Below, in pieces: positions 57,961 through 64,000 of a DNA stretch of 64,000 nt; the first letter of the stretch is position 1; every line of letters starts with the position of its first letter. Origin of the DNA: Phyllostachys edulis (Eukaryota > Streptophyta > Magnoliopsida > Poales > Poaceae); contig CM070548.1 of NCBI GenBank assembly GCA_036346405.1, positions 55,859,866 through 55,923,865 of the forward strand, given 5' to 3'. The notes under the pieces are model-generated. The model was not told where the DNA came from. It saw only the letters and a list, made by a program, of their open reading frames with translations, and did not search any database. Position numbers and translations under genes: made by a program.

Positions 57961-58537
57961 ACTAAGGTAAGAGGTGGATGAGAAGCGTAAACTATCTTAC
58001 CATGTCTCTGAGGGTGAGCAAACAAGGTCTCTAACAGCCTTCAGCCTAGGCAAACCTCTAATCAAATCCTTGCTACTGACTCTAGTCAAGTGATCGAAGC
58101 CTATGTATCCAAGCCTACGATGCCACAATACTAGATCATGAGAATCAGAAGCCACAAGACACCTAGGACTAGAAGTAGAAGAGATACTGAAATCAGCACA
58201 AAAGATCCTCTCAAACCTAGAGATCTCAAAGACAAGCTCACCCGAGGAGTCTAGAACTCTACACTCACCACTTTTAAAACTCACTTCTAGGCCCTCATCA
58301 AGAAGCTGGGAAACAGATAAAAGATTATACCTCAGCTTACTTACCAAAGCGACGTCCTTGAGCATGAACTTGTTGTTGACGTGCACTGTGCCCTTGGCTA
58401 TCACGGTCCCAGTAGAAGCATCCCCAAATGCGATCAATTCATTTTCGTATGCACGTGAGAGGAGAGAACCATCTAGAATCTCCGGTCATGTGTCGAGAGC
58501 ACCGAGTCAACAAGCCATATGTCATCCTTCCTCGTCT
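57961..58537 (-). CDS. Copia protease end and GAG-pre-integrase domain, block 2
   Basis: 58437-57997 is open for 146 residues: KGTVHVNNKFMLKDVALVSK and YNLLSVSQLLDEGLEVSF are the C-terminal part of the Copia protease, and LVLWHRRLGYIGFDHLTRVS is the GAG-pre-integrase motif. The catalytic D-S-G sits just upstream (about 58500-58515), where LVDS is followed by a one-base frame change before the STRHM motif. Releases Gag and Pol proteins. Confidence 0.88.
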
Positions 58538-59623
58538 TTACGGACCTATAAAACACGAGCAGAAACATCGTGCCTCGATCTTGGGGTTAGTGATAAAAGA
58601 CTTGGGAATCCAGTACTGAGTCACACGATGCTTGGGCAAAGTAGTAGAAGCAGCAGTAAAATGGTTAGGAGCAAAATCATAAGAATGCACACGAGAACCA
58701 CCTAGACCTCTCCGAATCGACCTACCAAAAGGTCGGTACTCCCCCTGTCTAGATGCTACTCGTGGTCTCTCCTCACGATATCCTAACCCAAAGCGCTGCC
58801 TTAAGCCACCAAAAGAATCAAAGAAGTCATCTACAAACCTGGCCCTATGTTTAGCAGGAAAGACAGGCTGCCTGGCTCTAGAGACTACAGCAGGTGAAGG
58901 AACTCCTCTAATGGTTCTCAAAGCCCTCATCCTCTCCTTCCTCTCAATCTTGGCTCTCCGATGTAACTCAACAATGTGGCCATCCTTCTTGCGAAGGTGC
59001 AATGGTACTTGACCTTTTGAGGGTCCGACTGTTGAAGTAGAAGCACCTGTCTTGCTAGAAGGGGTTTGGGCAAAACCTGCAGATCTAAAAACTACCCTAG
59101 ATGGCTCAGGAGGTTCTACCTCAAACATACCACTCTCAACAGCTCTTACAACCTTAGGTGGATGGTTCTTGGAATGCTCTAGGGAATTAAATCCTAGTCC
59201 ACTTTTCTTCACACTCACCTTAGATTGATCAAGGATCATGTTGAGGTTCTTCTTCCCACTAATAAATCTCTCAAGAGTCCTGTTAAGGTACTCAACTTCT
59301 TTGACTAGCTCCTTACATGAGGCACACTTATTTGACTTGAGAGCCCTATCATACCTTTCCTTGTAGTGAGCTACCTCAGCTTTCAAAGCCTCACAAGACA
59401 CACAATAGTCATCTCTAATCCTATCCAACTGCTCTTTGAACTTAACTCTAAAAGCTTCTTGTATCTTATCTACATTATACCCAACTTCAATACAAAGAGC
59501 ACAAGAATTAGAATCAACAACTTTCTTGGGAGCAGTCATGGACATGGATTGTTCAATTTTAGCTTTCTCCTCAAGAGTCTTGTTTAAGGCATCATTTTCA
59601 ATTGTGAGTTTAATCTGCTTCAC
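58538..59623 (-). CDS. Copia Gag C-terminal region: coiled coil and basic tail (361 residues)
   Basis: The longest open frame in the window. Residues 1-130 are a charged coiled coil with CALC (41-44), CVSC (74-77) and CASC (100-103); residues 190-330 are Arg/Pro-rich (ERMRALRTIRG, FGLGYREERPRV) and the end runs toward the protease (YWIPKSFITN). A long coiled-coil Gag extension is characteristic of Sireviruses. It starts after a frame change from 59620-60018. No zinc knuckle in this part. Confidence 0.82.
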   Translation of the reverse strand: MKQIKLTIENDALNKTLEEKAKIEQSMSMTAPKKVVDSNSCALCIEVGYNVDKIQEAFRVKFKEQLDRIRDDYCVSCEALKAEVAHYKERYDRALKSNKCASCKELVKEVEYLNRTLERFISGKKNLNMILDQSKVSVKKSGLGFNSLEHSKNHPPKVVRAVESGMFEVEPPEPSRVVFRSAGFAQTPSSKTGASTSTVGPSKGQVPLHLRKKDGHIVELHRRAKIERKERMRALRTIRGVPSPAVVSRARQPVFPAKHRARFVDDFFDSFGGLRQRFGLGYREERPRVASRQGEYRPFGRSIRRGLGGSRVHSYDFAPNHFTAASTTLPKHRVTQYWIPKSFITNPKIEARCFCSCFIGP

Positions 59624-60018
59624 ATGAAGCAGCTTTTAGAATAAAGAACCATTTCAGTCATCTCCTTCATTTTAATCCTACTATCCTCACAATGAGAACA
59701 TATGTGACTAGCATCAAATTTCTGCAATTCTTTAGTAGCACTATCCAATTTCAACTCAAGTAATGCACAATTTGAACAAGATGAATGAATAGCATCTACA
59801 ACAGTCACATCTAGAGCAATAGCATCCATGCAAACATGACTAGGACTCGACTTAAGAGAATCTAGTTCATCAAAAGCATCTTTCAATTTATTAGCAATAG
59901 AGGAATGAGCAGATTTCAGATTTGCTAGTTCATTAAGCAAGCTAGAGCAAGAATCACAATCATCAGCAGGATTAATGGATTTGAGCCTAACAACTTCTAG
60001 GTTCAAGTCATCAATCAT
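59620..60018 (-). CDS. Copia Gag coiled-coil segment
   Basis: 132 residues, MIDDLNLEVVRLKS then CDSC (21-24), CSNC (81-84) and CSHC (107-110) in a heptad-rich stretch (LLNELANLKSAHSSIANKL). It is the upstream part of the coiled coil at 59623; the two are one base out of frame around 59625, and 60032 is the stop of the preceding frame. Confidence 0.8.
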   Translation of the reverse strand: MIDDLNLEVVRLKSINPADDCDSCSSLLNELANLKSAHSSIANKLKDAFDELDSLKSSPSHVCMDAIALDVTVVDAIHSSCSNCALLELKLDSATKELQKFDASHICSHCEDSRIKMKEMTEMVLYSKSCFM

Positions 60019-60031
60019 GGTATCCTATTTC

Positions 60032-60460
60032 TTAATCGTTTTTTACTTGCTTATTCAGTTTTTGTTCAGCATGGAGCAAAGCACGTTTCATATCAGCAAG
60101 TGAGAGACGTACCTCATCGGGATCGCTGAAAGGGTCGTCGTCATTGGAGGAGTCGACGTCATGGCTGTCCCTAGCCATGAAGCACATACCGGTGAAGTCC
60201 TGGGCCTTGCCGTGAGAGTCATCGTCGTCGTCCTCCGTCTCCGAGTCCACATCACTCATGTCAACACTCTCAAGAGCGGCAAGGACCTGGCTGACGAACT
60301 TGCGATAGTTGGGCTTCTTGCCTTTCGTGTCTTTAGCTTGAGGACGCTTCCGAGAGTCCTTCTCCATCTTGCCCTTCAGCTTGGGGCACTTGGAGCGAAT
60401 GTGGTTCGGCTCACCACACTCAAAACAAGTGACAGGGCCACCTCTCCTCCTGTTCCTCAT
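60032..60460 (-). CDS. Copia Gag zinc-knuckle segment
   Basis: CFECGEPNHIRSKC fits C-x2-C-x4-H-x4-C (residues 18-31), followed by a Lys-rich region (KDSRKRPQAKDTKGKK) and an acidic tail (DSETEDDDDDS, DDDPFSDPDE). Binds the element RNA. It is in the same frame as 60527-61246, separated only by one TAG codon. Confidence 0.9.
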   Translation of the reverse strand: MRNRRRGGPVTCFECGEPNHIRSKCPKLKGKMEKDSRKRPQAKDTKGKKPNYRKFVSQVLAALESVDMSDVDSETEDDDDDSHGKAQDFTGMCFMARDSHDVDSSNDDDPFSDPDEVRLSLADMKRALLHAEQKLNKQVKND

Positions 60461-60526
60461 CTTGTTGTATACTCTGGAAAATTTTGTGGATAGGAGGGCT
60501 AGGTCATCCTCAGGTAGCTTCTCTAG

Positions 60527-61246
60527 CTACTCATCACTCAGAGAATGCAAAGCGGATAAGGAAAAACCAGATGAGCCAAAATCCAATGAATCAGAAGAAC
60601 TACCCTTAGATGGGTCGACCACCAAAGCCATCGACTCTGTCTTGGGGAGACACGAGATAAAGTCAATCTCATGCGTCTTCAACCTAGAGTAGAGCTTATC
60701 CATGGTAAGCTCACTCATGACAGTGTTGTCATTGATGGATGTGATCTTCATCCCCCAGACCTTCACATCAAGAGCACCTAAAAGTTGGCGTGCGTTCTTA
60801 GACTTAGTGAAAACAAGATCTACTGCACGTAGGCCATGAAGAATCTTGGAGAACCTCCTCCAGAGCTCATCTAAAGACTTACCAGGTCTTTGCTCGATCT
60901 TTGAGTATTCTTTCTTGAGCTGGTTCTGTCTCACTTCCTTGATCGCAGTAGAGCCCTCGTGGTAGTCACAAAGGGTCCTCCAGATCTCGTGAGCAGACCT
61001 CAAATGAGCCACACGCTCAAACTCAGATCGACTAAGACCTTGGATCAGAAAGTTCCGAGCCTTGCTATTAGCCTCAACATCTGGAGTGATCACATCATCA
61101 TTGGCTGGCACGACATATGGACTTTTGACTTTAAGCCAAATAGCGTGCCCTTGAGCCTCGATGTAGGCATGCATGCGTGCCTTCCAGTAAGCAAAATCAA
61201 CTCCATCAAAAACATGTGGTTTGGTTGAATACTTGTCAGTCGCCAT
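60527..61246 (-). CDS. Copia Gag N-terminal domain (UBN2-like), closed by a nonsense codon
   Basis: 239 residues from MATDKYSTKPHVFDGVDFAY with YWKARMHAYIEAQGHAIW (15-35), ARNFLIQGLSRSEFERV and a UBN2-like C-terminal part (QRPGKSLDELWRRFSKILHG). The ATG at 61246 follows about 55 bases after the PBS. It ends HSLSDE then TAG (60527-60529), and the same frame continues at once with LEKLPEDDLALL and the zinc knuckle. The simplest view is a single Gln to stop change in an otherwise continuous Gag. Confidence 0.92.
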   Translation of the reverse strand: MATDKYSTKPHVFDGVDFAYWKARMHAYIEAQGHAIWLKVKSPYVVPANDDVITPDVEANSKARNFLIQGLSRSEFERVAHLRSAHEIWRTLCDYHEGSTAIKEVRQNQLKKEYSKIEQRPGKSLDELWRRFSKILHGLRAVDLVFTKSKNARQLLGALDVKVWGMKITSINDNTVMSELTMDKLYSRLKTHEIDFISCLPKTESMALVVDPSKGSSSDSLDFGSSGFSLSALHSLSDE

Positions 61247-61288
61247 GGCTCCAAAGACCGGTTAAGATCTATGAGAAGAGCTAACCGG

Positions 61289-61300
61289 GCTCTGATACCA
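61289..61300 (-). other. Primer binding site of the Copia element
   Basis: TGGTATCAGAGC on the - strand, complementary to initiator tRNA-Met, two bases from the LTR edge (61303). Confidence 0.92.
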
Positions 61301-61302
61301 CT

Positions 61303-63056
61303 TGTAGGACCAGAAAGGCGACTAGCGCGCGGGGAGGGGGGGGGGTGAAAAGGAGCTTGCCTAAATTTCACCTCGTTCAGATTCAACACCAGATTCACCC
61401 CAATAGCTATGAGAGCTATGAGGATCAACAACAGAAGACTTGTGTTGAACTCGAACCAAATTCCCCAAAGCAAAGAACCAACAGAGCCAAACCCTAAAAG
61501 GGCGGTCAGACCGGCGTATAATGGGCGGTCGGGACGAGTGCGGTCTCGACCCAGGCATGTAAAATTCGGTCGATCGAACGACGACTGTAAGCAATCGTTG
61601 ATAGCTTTGAAATCAAAACGAAAATCGGTCTAACTTTTGATCTACCCGGCCAAACTTGACCAAATTTGGAACACACCTTCCTAAGGATATTAGGAACCTA
61701 TTCCAAGCAGAGATTGAGTAGATCCACGTCAAAGTTTTGACCTTTTTCCATTCTACCGAAGGAAGGTTCAAAACCGGGCAAAAACGAAAACTTGATCTAA
61801 ACCTTGCTCGTGGGAGATTGATGATCTAGGTGATCTTAGATATGTTCCCACATGTCACAGCAAAGTAGAAGAAGGCACAAAACCAACCAAAAAGCACTAG
61901 ATCAAAGAAACCTACAAAATCTCAAATATAGAGCAAGAACGCAAAAGAGACTCATCTTTGAGAAATCATCCATGGATTGATCTGAGGTTGAGAGGGTTTA
62001 TAGCCACTCCATCCGTGGAGGACAAAGCTCAATCCATGAGCACACAACTCAACACACCTCCCTAGAGCCCTAAGCCTCTCCTCTTTCTCTAATACCCTAA
62101 AACCAAACTAGGGTTTACAAATGAAGTCCTTGGTACTGCTGGACAGCAACCCTTCCCTATTTATATGGAGGCTTAGCTTCTAGAAGACAAACCCTAATGG
62201 GCTCCCGTTAAAGCCCAACACAACCGGGTCACACACGCACGCATTTCAAAGCGCCGTCTCCACTTCTTTTGACCTAATCCACTTCTTGACGCACCGTATT
62301 GCGCCGCGGGTTGGCATTAGGTCACTAAGGCGGTATTTGGTAAAATTACCAAAATACCCCTTCTCGATCTTTTTCGAAGACCGAGTCCAAAGTATGCGAA
62401 ACACATCCATGCTTCGCCACGTGTAGGTTGATCTAGCGGCTCTCATCGTGTCGGAAAGTCTCTCCCATCCGGTTCCCACCAGACCACCATGGCACTTGCA
62501 CCGACCCCCGCACCGCTTGATCAACCAGTCGCACCGAACTGCCTGGTCGGTCATCCTTGTCCATTCTGTGCCACGCTTGAGTCCATTGACCTCACCCGAC
62601 ATCCTTGATCGTTCTGGACCTTAGCTCTCCAAGCTTAGTCCCGATCCTCCTCGCCGTTGACCGTCGTTGACCTCCAAGCAACCTGCACACCAATAGACAA
62701 GCAAATCGAATCCGGGAATAAGTTCTTCACAACTTGACCCACGTTAGTGAAAACATACAACATGCAACACATATGCACTGAAGCCCATGTCCTTAGGCTA
62801 ACCCAACACGCATCGCCAACAAGGCGACGAAGACAAGTCAAAATCGATCGACCGCCGCTCGGCGGCCCGACCGCCTAGGATCGAACCAAAAACACTCGAG
62901 GTACGGCTGGTCTGACCGCCCAAAATGCCGGTCTGACCGCGAGTGGCCTGACAGAACAGAAACTGTGCCGAAAACGCTTGAAACGACAAACCGCAAATGC
63001 CATTGCCAATTGTATCATCATCCTAAGATCATGCACATATCCCCATGATATCCACA
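61303..63056 (-). repeat. 5' LTR of the Copia (Sirevirus-type) element
   Basis: Starts TGTAGGACC next to the PBS. The outer end is placed at TCCACA (63056), giving TG...CA ends of TGTGGATATC and GGTCCTACA on the - strand and a length near 1.75 kb. The outer boundary is inferred without the other LTR (lost in the gap), so it may be off by a few bases. A 10-G run lies at about 61327-61340. Open frames inside (such as 62602-62246, 118 residues) have no recognised domain. Confidence 0.75.
62158..62165 (-). promoter_or_regulatory. Candidate TATA box of the Copia LTR
   Basis: CCATATAAATAGGG on the - strand, about 890 bp from the inferred outer edge, a standard TATA context. Confidence 0.6.
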
Positions 63057-63402
63057 TGGATGAATCAATTTTTTGGTAATGAAATTTTATTCTCTAGTTA
63101 ACCATGTAATTTTTATGTCCACTAGTATTCTACAAATTTTCGCGAAATGTATAAATAGAAATAGAATTGAACCCGCAACTATGTAATTTTTCTGTCCAGT
63201 AGTACATTAGATTATGAAGAATTTACACGATGCTCTGCATATTGTCCGGAAGTTGAACCTAAAATTTCAAAATATTTCGAGGTGGTTTAACATGTAATTC
63301 AAATGGAAATAGAATTGAAAACTTGGAGTATGAAAAGATGGCGTAAAGTGGGCATGACAAAATTTGTAGAAGAATTAATTTGGAAAACCCACAAATAAGT
63401 GG
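63057..63402. other. Flanking DNA right of the Copia element, no gene seen
   Basis: AT-rich. Contains loosely repeated phrases (ATGTAATTTTTATGTCCACTA near 63105 and ATGTAATTTTTCTGTCCAGTA near 63181). TGGAT at 63057-63061 could be the target-site copy of the Copia element; its partner is not available. Confidence 0.5.
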
Positions 63403-63456
63403 ATGGTACGAGCATTGCATATAATTGGTTTCGTATGCAGCTCTGTTAGGTACTTC

Positions 63457-64000
63457 ATGGCGAAGATTCAAGATTTGTTCGTATTCCAGGGGAACGCTCT
63501 CGTACGCGACAGACCGTATAGGGCGGACCTGTCAAATTGTGACCAGACCGTGATTCGGGTGCCGGGTCTGAGGGACATGAGCCTCTCGGAGCTAAGGCGG
63601 TGCGTGCGTTCCACGTTTGATCATGCCACTGCAAGGAAGAAGCTGCGCATCGAGGCCTTGTATGCCTCGGTGGTGGGTGGTGCACGCGAGACCATTTGGC
63701 AACTTATGAAGGTGACAAGTGACGCTTTAAGGGCTAATTACATGGAGGTTGTTTGCAACCCTGCTACTGCGATATATGAGTGACCGATGGTCTATGTTCA
63801 ATTCGTGGAGAGCACGGGGACATTTCGCGTGGGTGGTTCCGATGAAGCTGCTAATGAGGAGAAGCCTACGTTGGTCTCTGGTGTTGGAGGAGACACGGGC
63901 GAGGAAGTGGGCGATGGAGACCTGAGGAGGCATGCCGACAATTTTGAGCCCAACGAAGGAGTGGAGAGATGGTGGGCAGCCCGTATTAATTGCCATGAGT
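63457..64000 (+). CDS. Partial unknown ORF, possibly Mutator-like transposase N-terminus, with one in-frame TGA
   Basis: From ATG 63457 (MAKIQDLFVFQGN) the frame is open to TGA 63781-63783 and then stays open in the same frame to the window end (PMVYVQFVESTGTFRVG, acidic DTGEEVGDGD). An earlier in-frame ATG at 63403 exists. The layout (short conserved N-terminal block, then x-M-V-Y-V-Q-F-V and an acidic stretch) recalls the N-terminal regions of Mutator-family transposases in grasses, but no catalytic or zinc motif is inside the window. G+C at coding-like positions is higher than in the neighbours. The TGA may be a mutation, or an intron may be missed. A host gene cannot be ruled out. Confidence 0.4.

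Noticed and set aside
62246..62602. 118-residue - strand ORF right of the Copia TATA box
   Set aside because: Lies in the U3 part of the LTR, upstream of the likely promoter, and has no recognised domain.
63057..63061. TGGAT as target-site duplication of the Copia element
   Set aside because: The other LTR falls in the N gap, so the partner cannot be compared.
1..64000. tRNA, rRNA, microRNA hairpins or host gene models
   Set aside because: None found with convincing structure; tRNA-like TGGTATCAGAG stretches are primer binding sites of the retrotransposons.

Overview
The window is grass (Poaceae) heterochromatin made almost entirely of nested transposable elements. The evidence is a Ty3/Gypsy chromovirus with very long LTRs, a Sirevirus-type Ty1/Copia element, a two-gene CACTA (En/Spm) transposon with GC-rich leader exons, and plant-type splice signals. 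I see no host gene, tRNA, rRNA or CRISPR. The only candidate non-nested gene is a partial + strand ORF at the right edge. The species cannot be named from the sequence.

Layout. Block 1 (1-27003): truncated Gypsy 3' LTR (1-2848), Gypsy interior on the - strand (2849-9187), Gypsy 5' LTR (9188-13755), a 61-bp scrap of Copia, a complete CACTA (13817-25584, TSD AAG), and Copia integrase to protease (25585-27003). A 100-N gap follows (27004-27103). Block 2 (27104-63056): Copia 3' region and RT/RNase H (27104-29984), complete Gypsy (29985-45286, TSD AGTGG), the same Copia scrap, complete CACTA (45348-57093, TSD AAG), Copia integrase, protease and Gag (57094-61302), and the Copia 5' LTR (61303-63056). 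The last ~940 bases are flanking DNA with a possible Mutator-like or unknown ORF.

History read from the junctions: a - strand Sirevirus was invaded by a 15.3-kb Gypsy element and an 11.7-kb CACTA element only 61 bp apart, both in the linker between Copia integrase and RT. The whole nested structure then appears twice at an offset of about 31.5 kb, with both insertion sites and LTR-specific variants shared. This is either a recent segmental duplication or two versions of one locus placed head to tail across the scaffold gap.

All elements are transcribed on the - strand. The Gypsy carries a leader ORF, gag, protease, RT, RNase H, integrase and a chromodomain-like tail. The CACTA carries a TNP2-type transposase and two tandem copies of a second gene with a DUF8039-like region and a Ulp1/C48 cysteine-protease domain, each preceded by its own GC-rich leader exon and palindromic repeat array. 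Most frames are interrupted. Many interruptions are small length differences at CAG/CTG/CG sites that differ between the two copies, which suggests consensus error on top of real decay.
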